DNA of 64,000 nucleotides from Myxococcales bacterium (GCA_016720545.1 JADKKK010000006.1:421709-485708), one strand, 5' to 3'; shown: positions 23,877 through 32,570, counted from the stretch's first letter. Notes: a model not told the origin generated them from the letters alone. Made by a program: numbers and translations.

Positions 23877-24869
23877 ATGGCACGCGCCCGCTCCGTCTCT
23901 CCGCTCGCCACGCTCGCCACGCTCGCCACGCTCGCGGCGCTCGGTCCGGTCTTCGCCGCGTGCTCGAACGAGCCGGCGGGCGCCACCGATGGAGGGGCTG
24001 TGGACGCCGCCCCGACCACCACGACGACCTCCCCCACCGCGCTCGCCGACGGGGCGCCGCCCCCGCCCACCGACGGGGCGCCACCGCCGCCGCCCACCGA
24101 CGGAGCGCCGCCGCCCCCGCCCACCGACGGTGGACCGCGGCCCGCGAACGTCGTGGGCAATGGGGGTATCGCCGCGTGGAAGGCGCTCTCGGCGGCCGAG
24201 AAGGCCAAGGTCGGGGCCGCGCGCACGTTGTTCCTGCACATGTCGGTGGGGCAAGACCTCGAGAACGGCGTCGAGGCGAACGGCGTCAATTTTCGCACCT
24301 ACACCGCCTCGAGCACCGCCGCGGCCGGGCTGAACGGGGGAATCTTCCGCTCCGGCTTCGGCGTCGACAACGGCAACCCCACGCGGAAGGTGCAGGTGTG
24401 GGAGGCCGAGTCCGCCAAGGCGGCGAACAACCTGAACGTCGCGATCATGAAGTACGGCTACGCCGACGTGACCGCTCCCTTGCTCGCGACCGCAAAGTCG
24501 GCATACGCCGCGGCGGTCACGGCGCTGAAGGCCAAGGGCATCAAGGTCGTGCACGTCACACCGCCGCTCGTGTTCGACGCGACCGAGAACCCACCGAAGC
24601 TCCAGCTCCGCGACTGGATGTTCGCGACCTTCCCAACAGATCCGATCTTTGACCTCGTCGACGTCGAGAGCACTCACCCGACGACGGGCGCGCGCTGCGA
24701 GGTGGGGGGCGTCTGGCAGATATGCCAGGCCGTACGCTCCACGGCCGCGTGCCTCAGCGATCAATCGGGCCCGGGCGGCGACGACCCGAGCCAGGGGCAC
24801 CTGTGCCCCACGCAGGCCACGCGCATCGCCCCGGCCTTCCTCTATGCCATCTACCTCGCGGTGAAGTGA
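23877..24869 (+). CDS. Lipoprotein of unknown function (possible SGNH-hydrolase-like fold)
   Basis: The signal peptide contains a LATLATLATLAAL run made by a 9-bp DNA repeat and ends at a lipobox FAAC (Cys 24). A linker with three PPPPTDGAP-type repeats reaches residue 85. The folded part has TLFLHMSVGQDLENGV, IMKYGYADV, KGIKVVHVTPPLVFD and a late Cys-containing stretch. The order of a short S/G strand, a KYGYxD strand and a VxHVTPP strand is reminiscent of SGNH/GDSL esterases, but a certain Ser-Asp-His triad was not found, so function stays open. Copy C of the dyad stands upstream. Confidence 0.6.
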   Translation: MARARSVSPLATLATLATLAALGPVFAACSNEPAGATDGGAVDAAPTTTTTSPTALADGAPPPPTDGAPPPPPTDGAPPPPPTDGGPRPANVVGNGGIAAWKALSAAEKAKVGAARTLFLHMSVGQDLENGVEANGVNFRTYTASSTAAAGLNGGIFRSGFGVDNGNPTRKVQVWEAESAKAANNLNVAIMKYGYADVTAPLLATAKSAYAAAVTALKAKGIKVVHVTPPLVFDATENPPKLQLRDWMFATFPTDPIFDLVDVESTHPTTGARCEVGGVWQICQAVRSTAACLSDQSGPGGDDPSQGHLCPTQATRIAPAFLYAIYLAVK

Positions 24870-25299
24870 CCACGAGGCGCGCGAGCTCCGCGGGCGGGGC
24901 GGCTCAGGATCATCCGGAGGAGTCGGCGGCGGGGAGGGAGCGGCGGCGCGGTGGCGGGGAGGCCGGCGTCGTCCCGAGGGAGGGAGGGGCGCCCCTTTTT
25001 CGGCGCCGGCGGGTCCGTCCTCAACTCGGACGGCGTTCCGCGCGGGTGGGGGCGGCGCCCAGCGCGGACAGCGGCGTTGACATGACTGGCGACCGCGCGA
25101 GAACGCCGACCCTCAAACAGGGAGGCTCCTCCCGCCGGCGCCGAAACAGAGGCACCCCTCCCTCCCCCCCTCCCTCCCTTTGGCGGCGCCTTGGTGTGGG
25201 GAGAGAGGGAGAGGCGCACAACGGGCTACGGCGATTGCCCGACGTGTCTGCCTTCGGGGGACGGGTAAGCGGCCAAGCGCGACGCGAGCGCGTGCTCCA
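24870..25299. other. Convergent intergenic region carrying a long inverted repeat
   Basis: This 430-bp gap lies between the stop of the lipoprotein gene and the stop of tolB. It is dominated by G-rich runs (GGGAGGGAGGGG) and their complements (listed separately as a repeat). No gene is convincing. Translations in this region contain low-complexity Arg/Pro-rich sequence on both strands and are artefacts of the repeat. No pal gene lies here. Confidence 0.6.
24978..25166. repeat. 36-bp imperfect inverted repeat flanking 117 bp
   Basis: The left arm (24978-25013) and the reverse complement of the right arm (25131-25166) match at 33 of 36 positions, beginning GGGAGGGAGGGG and ending CGGCGCCGGCGGG. 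Sequence similarity continues inward past a variable patch (CGGCGTTC then CGCGCGG on both sides). Each arm has a T run or G/T patch next to the GC block. As RNA the pair could form a very stable long hairpin between two convergent genes; as DNA it could be the two ends of a small non-coding mobile element. Confidence 0.7.
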
Positions 25300-26697
25300 T
25301 CACTTCGTGGGAGGCAGGCGCTCCCACACCACCGACTGCCCGGCCCCACCGGCCACCTTGCGGGCCATCCACGGGCGGAGCACGGGCATCACGTAGAGCC
25401 CTGGTCCCGCGCCTGTCTCCGTCGTCGAGAAGAACGCCACCATGCGCCCGTCGGGGCTGCACGCGGGGTAGCGGTTCTCGCCCTGGCGCTGGGTGAGCCG
25501 GCGCAGGCCGCCGCCCCGCGTGTCGGTCGCGACGAGCTCGGCCCCGCCCTGCACCTCCACGGTGAACACGAGCAACAGCCCTTGGGCCGTATCGCAAAAC
25601 GAAGGAGCGCTCGCCATGAAGCCGGCGGGAGACACCGGCGCGCCGTCGACGTGGACGCGTTGAACGGGCGCGCCACCCACGTAGGCCATCTTGCCGAGCG
25701 GACCGAACGCCGGGTGGTGGGCGAGCGGCGACGCCGGCCCCGCGGTGAGCTTCCCCGCGTCGTTCGGCTCGCCGACCATGATGAGCGACTTGCCGTCGCG
25801 CATCACGGTGACGGCCGTGCGGGTCCCGTCGGGCGAGAACGCGAGGCCGAGCGCCGAGCCCGGCAGGTTGAACGGCAGGATGGTGCCGGCCACTCCCGTC
25901 GCCACGTGGAACGGGGCGTAGTCACGGCTGATGAGGTAGAAGAGCCGGCCGCCGGGGCCGAACGCGGGGGACATGACGGTCGAGTCGGTGGGGCTCTCGA
26001 GGGCCTGCCCGAACCCGTCGGCGTCGATGCTCTGCGCCGTCTGCCAACGACCGGCGCGCTGGGCGAACGCGAGCCGGCTCGCGAACGCGCCGGGGCGACC
26101 GGTGAGCGCCCCGAGGAGGGCGTCGGTGACGCGGTGGGAGGCGGCCCTCGGGCTCGTGCCCGCGGGGACGGGAAACACGCCGCGGTAGAGCGGCCTCGGC
26201 GCCGCGCTCGGGTCGGCTCCTGGGGCGAGCGGCGTGGCCCCGGCGGTCAGGTAGGCCTCGGCCACGAGGGTCGGCGTGCCGGCGGGCGCGCTCGGGTCGA
26301 GCGTGAGACGCACGACCGCCTCAGCGCCCTTGCCCCGCCACGCCACGAGGTCGATGAGCGAATCGCGCGTGGCCGCCGGATCGGGGGCCTTGTCGTCGGC
26401 GAGCACCTCGTACGCGCCCGACAGGTCGAGATCGTTGCGCACGACGTCGCGCGCGGTCCTGTCGGCCTCGCCCGCGGGCGGCGTGGGCACGAGCCCGAGC
26501 TTCGGGCGCGGCGCGATGCCGCCGGCCGAGCCGTCGACCTCCACGGTACCGAGCGCCGAGTCGTCGGGCGGCGAGGAGGGCGGGGAGCTCGACTGGGCCA
26601 GCGCCTCGGGGCCGACGGCGGCGAGCACGGCGACCGCGGCGACCGCGAGGGCGGACCGACACAAAGAAGGGTGGACTCGAGGGCTCGTTCGCGTCAC
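25300..26697 (-). CDS. tolB: TolB-like periplasmic beta-propeller protein
   Basis: From the GTG at 26697 the product is 465 residues, with a signal peptide ending at EALAQ, an N-terminal domain (DVVRNDLDLSGAYEVL is a hallmark of TolB) and a C-terminal WD40-like propeller with repeats such as SPAFGPGGRLFYLIS, LAFSPDGTRTAVTVM and RYPACSPDGRMVAFFS. TolB is the periplasmic hub of the Tol-Pal system that keeps the outer membrane joined to the cell wall during division. The GTG overlaps the tolA stop (GTGA); an ATG at 26721 would instead overlap tolA by 28 bp and give a longer, less natural leader. It is the last gene of the operon in this window. Confidence 0.88.
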   Translation of the reverse strand: MTRTSPRVHPSLCRSALAVAAVAVLAAVGPEALAQSSSPPSSPPDDSALGTVEVDGSAGGIAPRPKLGLVPTPPAGEADRTARDVVRNDLDLSGAYEVLADDKAPDPAATRDSLIDLVAWRGKGAEAVVRLTLDPSAPAGTPTLVAEAYLTAGATPLAPGADPSAAPRPLYRGVFPVPAGTSPRAASHRVTDALLGALTGRPGAFASRLAFAQRAGRWQTAQSIDADGFGQALESPTDSTVMSPAFGPGGRLFYLISRDYAPFHVATGVAGTILPFNLPGSALGLAFSPDGTRTAVTVMRDGKSLIMVGEPNDAGKLTAGPASPLAHHPAFGPLGKMAYVGGAPVQRVHVDGAPVSPAGFMASAPSFCDTAQGLLLVFTVEVQGGAELVATDTRGGGLRRLTQRQGENRYPACSPDGRMVAFFSTTETGAGPGLYVMPVLRPWMARKVAGGAGQSVVWERLPPTK

Positions 26698-27470
26698 TCG
26701 CACTGGCTCCGGACTGTGCATCGGAATCCCACCGACAGCGTTTTTCCAAGCATATCTGGATAGTTGGGCGGCGGTGGCGGCAGCTCTCCGCCGCTCGCGC
26801 GGACGCGCGCCAAGGTGGCCTCGACCTCGGCGTCGAAGGCCGCGTTCCCGCTGAGCCCGACCACCGAATAGCCACCCATCCGACGATCGTTGCCTATCGA
26901 CACGATCGCCTCGCCCCGCAGGGTCTTCAGGGTCTCGAAGGGCACTTTCCCCCGGATCTGGAAGTGGGCCAGAAACCATGAGGCGAGCTGCGCGCGGTAG
27001 AGGTCGGCCGCGCGCCCCTTCAGCGGATCTGTCTCGGTGCCGTGGTCGGAGCCCGCCGCCGCGCCGAGCGTGGTGGAGGCCCCCGCCTCTCCCGCTCCGC
27101 CGTCGCCCTCGGCCGAGGTGGCGACGCTCGGCCCGGCGTCGGTGGCCGCGACGGCGCCGGCGTCGCGCGGGTTCTTCGGGGGTGTGTCGACGTCGGCGTG
27201 CGGCGAGGGCTGGGCGGTCTCTTCCTTGGAAACCTTGGCCTTTCGTTCCCACGCCGACGGCAGCTTGCCCGGGTTCTGGCTGCCCTTCTTCAGCAGCGCG
27301 ACCGGAGTGATCGAGACCGCGAGCGGCCGCGCGTTGTCGTCGGAGATCGCCACGGTGACCGGCGCCGGCGGCGGAAGGAGAAAGAGCGCGACCACGGCGA
27401 GCTGCGCCAGCACGGCCGCGCCGGCGGCGACGACCACCTCGCTCGGACGGAACGCGAGGGCCGCGATCAC
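26694..27470 (-). CDS. tolA: TolA/TonB-like energy-coupling protein
   Basis: This 258-residue protein has one N-terminal membrane helix (about 12-33), a long Pro/Ala/Lys periplasmic linker and a C-terminal domain with TLRGEAIVSIGNDRRMGGYSVVGLSGNAAFDAEVEATLARV, the pattern shared by TonB and TolA C-terminal domains. It sits between tolR and tolB and overlaps both by 4 nt, so it is taken as the TolA-equivalent that carries the TolQR energy to the outer membrane. Linker length and composition vary widely in the family, which explains the weak likeness to the enteric TolA. Confidence 0.8.
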   Translation of the reverse strand: MIAALAFRPSEVVVAAGAAVLAQLAVVALFLLPPPAPVTVAISDDNARPLAVSITPVALLKKGSQNPGKLPSAWERKAKVSKEETAQPSPHADVDTPPKNPRDAGAVAATDAGPSVATSAEGDGGAGEAGASTTLGAAAGSDHGTETDPLKGRAADLYRAQLASWFLAHFQIRGKVPFETLKTLRGEAIVSIGNDRRMGGYSVVGLSGNAAFDAEVEATLARVRASGGELPPPPPNYPDMLGKTLSVGFRCTVRSQCE

Positions 27471-27907
27471 GGCTTCCGCTCCTCCTCGGGCTCGACGAGC
27501 AGGTTCAACGACGTGACTCCGGCGGTGCGGGCCGCGGCGACCGCGCGCGCCACCACGCCGTAGCGCGCCTCCTTGTCGGCCAGGATGTACACCTCGTGCT
27601 CGCTCTGGACGCGCGCGTTGGTCTGGAGCTCCTGCTCGAGGTTGGCCGTGACGTCGCGCTCGCCGAAGAGGATCTTCTCTTCTTTGGTGATGGTGACGAC
27701 GAGCTTTGCGTCCTTCAGCGGCGTGTTGGCGGCCTTCACGTCGGGCAGATCGACGTGGAGTCCGGTGGTGAGCAGCGGCGCCGTGACCATGAAGACGATG
27801 AGGAGCACGAGCATCACGTCCACGAGGGGCGTCACGTTGATGTCGGTGAAGCCGCCGCCACCGCCGTCCGAGCTGCGGCGCCCGCCCGCGAGCGCCATCT
27901 CAGCCAC
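27467..27907 (-). CDS. tolR: ExbD/TolR family proton-channel subunit
   Basis: The 146-residue protein shows FTDINVTPLVDVMLVLLIVFMV. This is the ExbD/TolR membrane helix with the proton-carrying Asp in its first part (VDVML, about residue 30), followed by a periplasmic domain (YILADKEARYGVVARAVAAARTAGV). It overlaps tolQ by 8 nt and tolA by 4 nt, which indicates translational coupling. With TolQ it forms the proton channel that drives outer-membrane constriction. Confidence 0.93.
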   Translation of the reverse strand: MAEMALAGGRRSSDGGGGGFTDINVTPLVDVMLVLLIVFMVTAPLLTTGLHVDLPDVKAANTPLKDAKLVVTITKEEKILFGERDVTANLEQELQTNARVQSEHEVYILADKEARYGVVARAVAAARTAGVTSLNLLVEPEEERKP

Positions 27908-28652
27908 GCTCCGACGGGGAGCGAGTGGACGGCGTCCGCGTCGAGACCGGACGCACCGACACGAGCGGGATGGGGACGTCCGCCTTCTCCTCCGCGATGA
28001 GCGCGACCCACTCGGCGGCCGAGGCCTCGAGCTCGGCGACGAGCTCCGCCACGCGCTTGTCGATCGCGTTGTAGAAGACGACCGCGGGGATGGCCGCGGC
28101 GAGACCGATCGCGGTCGAGATGAGCGCTTCGCCGATCGCCGGCGCGACCACGGGCAGCGCGGCCGACTTCGCGGCGCCGATACGCACGAAGGCGTCCATG
28201 ATGCCGTACACGGTGCCGAAGAGGCCGATGAAGGGCGCGGCCGAGGCGATGGACCCGAGGGGCGAGAGCAAGCTCCGCGCGTGGCGGCGCTCGTCGACGA
28301 TCGCGCGGTCGGCCGCGGCGCGGAGGCGCTCGAGGTTCGTGGTGCCGCGCTCCGAGAGCTCGCGCACGACCCGGGCGCCCGGGGAGTCGAGGCCGCCGCC
28401 GGCGAGCTCGAAGAGCGCGGCGCCCGAGCCGAGGCCCTTCGCCGACTTCTCGAATTGTTGCGAGGAGCTACGCAGCCTCGTGAGCTGCTGGAGCTTCAGC
28501 GCGGCGATGAGCCATACGCCCACGGAGCAGAGCACCAGCAGCACCACGGTGACCTTCACCGGCCACGACGCGTGCCCGATGAGCTGCACGAGATCGAACT
28601 CGATCTTCGTCTCGGCCGGTTCGACTCGAAGTGCTCGAAGCCATCGAAGCAA
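27900..28652 (-). CDS. tolQ: ExbB/TolQ family proton-channel protein
   Basis: A 250-residue protein with membrane helices near 33-53, 143-165 and 176-200. The motif GLFGTVYGIMDAF before the second helix and GLAAAIPAVVFYNAI in the third are hallmarks of the MotA/TolQ/ExbB channel family. It is the first gene of the tolQ-R-A-B operon, and its product contributes five subunits to the inner-membrane channel. The start is the ATG at 28652, next to a purine-rich patch. The divergent region before it also serves the DNA-glycosylase gene. Confidence 0.93.
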   Translation of the reverse strand: MLRWLRALRVEPAETKIEFDLVQLIGHASWPVKVTVVLLVLCSVGVWLIAALKLQQLTRLRSSSQQFEKSAKGLGSGAALFELAGGGLDSPGARVVRELSERGTTNLERLRAAADRAIVDERRHARSLLSPLGSIASAAPFIGLFGTVYGIMDAFVRIGAAKSAALPVVAPAIGEALISTAIGLAAAIPAVVFYNAIDKRVAELVAELEASAAEWVALIAEEKADVPIPLVSVRPVSTRTPSTRSPSERG

Positions 28653-28837
28653 GGGGGACCTCCGCGACGGACCTGCGCGGCGCCCCTCGCCACGCCCCCG
28701 TGCCCTCCGATTCTAGCCGAAAAATGCCCATGGGTCGCGTCACGCGTCCGCGCGACGGACACGAGGCGCCGCGACGGGCGCGCGGCTGGTGGCGACGGCT
28801 GGCCGCGTGTGGCTCATGGTACGCTGAGACCGCCGCG

Positions 28838-29803
28838 ATGACGACCGAGCCCCTCTCGTTGCCCCGCCCGCGCGGGTTCGCGCTCCGCGCCGCCTCCGAG
28901 TTCTACGCGGGCTTCACGCCCGGCAGCGGTATGGCGACGGTCGACGGCGCTGGGCGAGAACCGAGCCTCACCCTCGCCTTCCGCCTCGACGGCACGTACG
29001 AGGCCGTGGCGGTGTGTCTCCGCGAGGAGGGCGATCGCGTGATCCTCGAGCCCGCCGGCACGACCGATCACCGCGCGCTGCGGGCGCAGGTCGCGCGCAT
29101 GCTCGGCCTCGACCAGGACCCGGACGCGTGGCTCGCCGTGGGCGCGCGCGATCCCGTCGTGGGGCGACTCCAGGCCGAGTTCCCTGGGTTCTTCACCGCC
29201 GCCAAGCCCTCGCCCTACGACGCGGCGTGCTGGGGCGTTCTCGCCGCGCGCCTGCCGATGACCCAGGCGGCGACCCTGAAGACGCGCCTGGCCGAGCAGC
29301 GCGGCGACGTGGTGAGGCTGCACGGCCGCGCGCACGCCGTGTTTCCGTCTCCCGCGCAGCTCGAGGCGCTCGACGCGTTCCCGGGCCTGCCCGAGCAGAA
29401 GCTCGCGCGGCTCCGGGGTGTCGGCGCCGCCGCGCGGGCCGGCAAGCTCGACGCCGAGCGCCTGCGCGCCGCGGACGTGGCCACGGCGCTCTCGGAGCTG
29501 CAAGAGCTGCCCGGCGTCGGCCCGTGGACTGCGAGCCATATCCTGTTTCGCGGCGCGGCCCTCCCCGACGGGCTGCCGACCGCCGAGCCGCGGGTGCTCC
29601 ATGGTCTCGCCGCGGCGTACGGCCTCGATGCGCCAACCGACGAGACGCTCGCGACCCTCGGTGTGCGCTGGCGGCCCTTTCGTATGTGGGTGTGCGTGCT
29701 CCTCGCGCGCCACCTCGCGCGAGCGGAAGGTGGGCGAGGGTGGCGCCACCCGGGGCTCGCGAGAGAGCGCGCTGCGGCCGGGCGAAAGCTCCGCCGTACG
29801 TAG
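28838..29803 (+). CDS. DNA-3-methyladenine glycosylase-like protein (AlkA/HhH-GPD)
   Basis: From the ATG at 28838 the protein is 321 residues. The front half (AlkA_N-like strands, LEPAG...QVARMLGL) leads into the HhH-GPD domain, with FPSPAQLEALDAFPGL, LARLRGVGAAA and the hairpin LQELPGVGPWTASHILFRG near residues 225-243. AlkA removes alkylated purines and pyrimidines from DNA. The residue aligned with the catalytic Asp of the family (D-x-x-P-x-x-D) is Glu 250, within LPTAEPRVL, so it may be weakened or belong to a variant subfamily. A TACGCT hexamer ends 12 nt before the start. Confidence 0.82.
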   Translation: MTTEPLSLPRPRGFALRAASEFYAGFTPGSGMATVDGAGREPSLTLAFRLDGTYEAVAVCLREEGDRVILEPAGTTDHRALRAQVARMLGLDQDPDAWLAVGARDPVVGRLQAEFPGFFTAAKPSPYDAACWGVLAARLPMTQAATLKTRLAEQRGDVVRLHGRAHAVFPSPAQLEALDAFPGLPEQKLARLRGVGAAARAGKLDAERLRAADVATALSELQELPGVGPWTASHILFRGAALPDGLPTAEPRVLHGLAAAYGLDAPTDETLATLGVRWRPFRMWVCVLLARHLARAEGGRGWRHPGLARERAAAGRKLRRT

Positions 29804-29823
29804 CGCGTGGACAGGAGATGCCG

Positions 29824-29829
29824 TACGGT
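29824..29829 (+). promoter_or_regulatory. Probable -10 hexamer TACGGT
   Basis: The hexamer is followed by 6 nt (CGAGTC) and the ATG at 29836, which also gives the cleanest signal peptide. The upstream ATG at 29818 would place the hexamer inside the gene. Confidence 0.4.
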
Positions 29830-29835
29830 CGAGTC

Positions 29836-31047
29836 ATGAGAAGAGCTGGCTTCGCGGTCCTCTTGTGCGCCCTGCCCGCCGTGTACGCCGCGTGCGAACC
29901 GAGCACGCCGGGCGACGGCTCGGCGGACGCCGGGCTCCAAGACGTAGCCGCCCCCGACACGTCGACCCCCCCCGGGACCGACGCCGCGAGCGACACGGCC
30001 ACCCCACCTCCCGACACGGGGGTGGACGCGGGGCCCCGTGACGCCAGCACCGACTCGAACACCGCGGACGCCAGCGCCGACGCGGGCGGCGACGCCAACA
30101 CCGACTCGGGGACGGACGCGGCGACCGACGCGGGCGCGATGGACGCGGGCGCGGACACCGCTCCGCCGCCCCTCCCGGTGGCCACCACGATCGACACGGA
30201 CGTGGATCTCTACGACGCCAACGACACGCACGTGCTCTACCGCAAGGTACCTTTGGGCAACGCGCTCCGCTATTGCGAGTCGCGCGCCTGCGCGACCCCG
30301 CGCCAGGTCGGGGTCTCGAACTACAACGCGGGTAAAGACTACTTCGCGGCGTCGACGACCAAGTTCTACGTCTTCCGGGACCACCAGAACTTCCAGGCCT
30401 CGCTGCACTCGTTCTTGCCCACCACGTTCCCTGCCGTCGCGACGCAGGAGCAGCTCGTCGGCGCTGGCTGGAACGGGCGTATTTTCGTGTCGGCGTACTC
30501 CCAGACTCGGTCGCAAATCTCGGTCACCTACACCAAGACCCCCATCCTCGGCGCGCCGACGACCGCGTTCGGCGTGACCCCCATCGTCACCGACCAAGTG
30601 CCCATGACCCGGGGCTCTCATTGGAACTTTGGGAGCGACGCCAGCTTGGGCACGGGCTCGATGGCGCCGACCGTCACGGGCGCTACGCTCCCGGCGCTGG
30701 CGACCCCCGCCGCGCGCATCGGCACCAGCGCGCGAGGCGCGACCGTCCCCCACCCGGTCGCGGTCATCCTCCGCGACGGGAACCTCGAGGCGTGCCCCAC
30801 CGCGGGAAATTGCGCGGCGTGGATCAACCTCGGCCCGCTCGGCGACACGTTCAACCTCGACGGCACGAGCCTGTACGTGGGCGGCCCCACCGGCCTCGGG
30901 AAGTGTGCGCTCTCCGAGATCGCCACCCTGGGCACCTGCACCCTCACGCCGCTCGTCGTCGGCGACCCCATCGCCTCCCGCGTGATCCTCACGGCGTCTC
31001 AGGTGTGGTTCATCACCGGCGGGACCCTCAAGTTCATTCCAAAGTAG
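29836..31047 (+). CDS. Lipoprotein of unknown function, beta-strand rich
   Basis: From the ATG at 29836 the protein is 403 residues, with signal peptide MRRAGFAVLLCALPAVYA and lipobox YAAC (Cys 20). A linker of about 95 residues rich in Asp, Ala and Thr follows. The remainder has spaced strands (DLYDANDTHVLYRKV, FYVFRDHQNFQASL, RIFVSAYSQTRSQISVTYT, SLYVGGPTGLGKC, VWFITGGTLKFIPK) like those of a beta-propeller or repeated strand protein, with a few Cys pairs. No recognised family or catalytic motif. A surface or periplasmic binding protein is the cautious reading. Confidence 0.6.
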   Translation: MRRAGFAVLLCALPAVYAACEPSTPGDGSADAGLQDVAAPDTSTPPGTDAASDTATPPPDTGVDAGPRDASTDSNTADASADAGGDANTDSGTDAATDAGAMDAGADTAPPPLPVATTIDTDVDLYDANDTHVLYRKVPLGNALRYCESRACATPRQVGVSNYNAGKDYFAASTTKFYVFRDHQNFQASLHSFLPTTFPAVATQEQLVGAGWNGRIFVSAYSQTRSQISVTYTKTPILGAPTTAFGVTPIVTDQVPMTRGSHWNFGSDASLGTGSMAPTVTGATLPALATPAARIGTSARGATVPHPVAVILRDGNLEACPTAGNCAAWINLGPLGDTFNLDGTSLYVGGPTGLGKCALSEIATLGTCTLTPLVVGDPIASRVILTASQVWFITGGTLKFIPK

Positions 31048-31187
31048 CGACGCGGGGCCAACGGACGGCACGAACCAGGCGCAGGCCCGACCCACTCGTG
31101 GAGCCGGGCCCGCGGTAGACTGACGGCCAGGGCCGCACCCGAGGTCGCTGTGCGCGATCGCGCGCTCCGGATATGCTGTTCCGCGCG

Positions 31188-32570
31188 ATGGCCGCCGCGA
31201 AGCCCAAATCGAAGCTCTCCCTGTCGCTCGCCAATGTCCGTGATCCGCGCCGAGCGAAGCTCTCCCCCGCGGAGAAGAAGCAGTGGAGAGGGCTCATCGC
31301 CCAGGAGGGCCTCGACGACGGCGACGAGGACTCCGTCCAGCTCGTCGACGTCCTGGAGGGCGGCGCCGTGAGGTACCAGCTCTACCTGTGGTCCTTCGGT
31401 AGCGCCGCCCTCTTTCCGGCGGGGAAGACCAAGCCTGTCGGCGGCGCAGTGCAGCACACGTTCCGGGCCAACGACCTGGAGCTCTGCGCAGCGCTCGCGG
31501 CCGCCTGGAAGGCGAGCGCAAAGAAGCTGAGGCTCCGCGAGGCGCTGAGGTTCGAGCTCGCGAAGGAGCCTCTCCCCCACGAACCTGGAAGTGAGCCCCG
31601 GAGGGGCGAACGAAGGTCTATGGCGGCCCCGAGCCGAAGGCGAGGGCGCCCAAGGAACGGGGGGGGGCCCCCGGGGGGGGGGGAGGGGGGGGGGGCCGGA
31701 AGGGGTGTCGCCACGGCCACGACCCAGCCCGCGGGCGGTGGGGTGGCCCACGCGATCGCCTCGCTGCGATCGCTCGCGAAGGCGGGCAAGGGCCGCGAAG
31801 CGTCCCGGGCCGCCGACGCGCTGAGGGACGAGACCTTCACGGCGTGGCGCCTGTACCCGAAGCTCCTCGTCGACGACCTCTCCGCGGATCAGCGCGCGGT
31901 GCTCGAGGTGTTGCTCGATCTGGAGCTCGCGCGAGATCTCGCCAACTGCGGGCTCTTTAATCGCGACGCGCACCTCGCGCGCTTCCTCGGCCGGTCGCGG
32001 CCCGGCCCGAGCGACGTCACCCTCGAGGTCGGGGAGCGGACCGTCCCCGTCTGGTGGGCGGTCTCGGCGGTGGGCTCGGGGCACGCGCGGCCCGACGAGG
32101 TGCTGAAGGGGTGGAAGAAGGTGCCGACCGTCGCCGCCTTGGCGGCGTGGACAGAGATCGCGCGCGACGGCGCGTACGACGTCCTCACGGTGCGCGCCAC
32201 GTCGATGAAGGACGCTGGCTTCTCGTCCAAGCCGTACATGGTCGACTACCGCACGCGCGTCGTCTCGCTCCTCGCGGACGTGTCGCTCGCTCTCGGGGCC
32301 GAAGGCGAGAAGGCGGCGAGGGCGCTCACCACGAGGCTCCCCTCGTGGGGCGGCGCGTGGCAGGTCTTCGTGGCGATCGCGAGCGGGCTCCGCCACGCGA
32401 ACGGTGCCCCGCTCGACACCGCGTACGACAAGACCTTCGCGAAGCTCTGGGAGCGCGTGGGCGGCGACTCGTTCCACGCGCCCGCGTTGGCGACCGCGAT
32501 CGAGGAGGCCCTGCCCCGCGAGCGCGCCAAGGCGTTCGTCGCCGGGCTCAGGCCGCCCCGCGGACGATGA
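31188..32570 (+). CDS. Uncharacterised two-part protein containing a poly-G tract
   Basis: The ATG at 31188 is favoured because a TATGCT hexamer (31172-31177) covers the ATG at 31173. The product is 460 residues. Residues 1 to about 130 resemble a small basic domain (SLSLANVRDPRRAKL, LYLWSFGSAALFPAGKTK). Residues 145-185 are Gly/Arg/Pro-rich and come from the G runs at 31659-31695, which are suspect. From about 190 there is a helical part (SLRSLAKAGKGREASRAADALRD, DLELARDLANCGLFNRDAHLARFLG) without a known family. If the G runs have the wrong length, this would really be two genes or a different reading. No function is proposed. Confidence 0.5.
   Translation: MAAAKPKSKLSLSLANVRDPRRAKLSPAEKKQWRGLIAQEGLDDGDEDSVQLVDVLEGGAVRYQLYLWSFGSAALFPAGKTKPVGGAVQHTFRANDLELCAALAAAWKASAKKLRLREALRFELAKEPLPHEPGSEPRRGERRSMAAPSRRRGRPRNGGGPPGGGEGGGAGRGVATATTQPAGGGVAHAIASLRSLAKAGKGREASRAADALRDETFTAWRLYPKLLVDDLSADQRAVLEVLLDLELARDLANCGLFNRDAHLARFLGRSRPGPSDVTLEVGERTVPVWWAVSAVGSGHARPDEVLKGWKKVPTVAALAAWTEIARDGAYDVLTVRATSMKDAGFSSKPYMVDYRTRVVSLLADVSLALGAEGEKAARALTTRLPSWGGAWQVFVAIASGLRHANGAPLDTAYDKTFAKLWERVGGDSFHAPALATAIEEALPRERAKAFVAGLRPPRGR
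31659..31695. repeat. Homopolymer-rich tract (G9 C5 G11 A G11)
   Basis: Runs of 9, 11 and 11 G, split by five C and one A, interrupt an otherwise ordinary coding region. The tract is unique in the window and may be slippage-prone, a sequencing or assembly error, or a true phase-variable site. It falls in the low-complexity middle of the surrounding reading frame. Confidence 0.75.

Noticed and set aside
24722..25396. Plus-strand open frame in the tolB-side intergenic region
   Set aside because: Its sequence is produced by the inverted repeat and G-rich tracts and shows no domain.
25180..26763. 527-codon open frame on the plus strand over tolB
   Set aside because: It mirrors tolB codon by codon and is Arg-rich without any motif.
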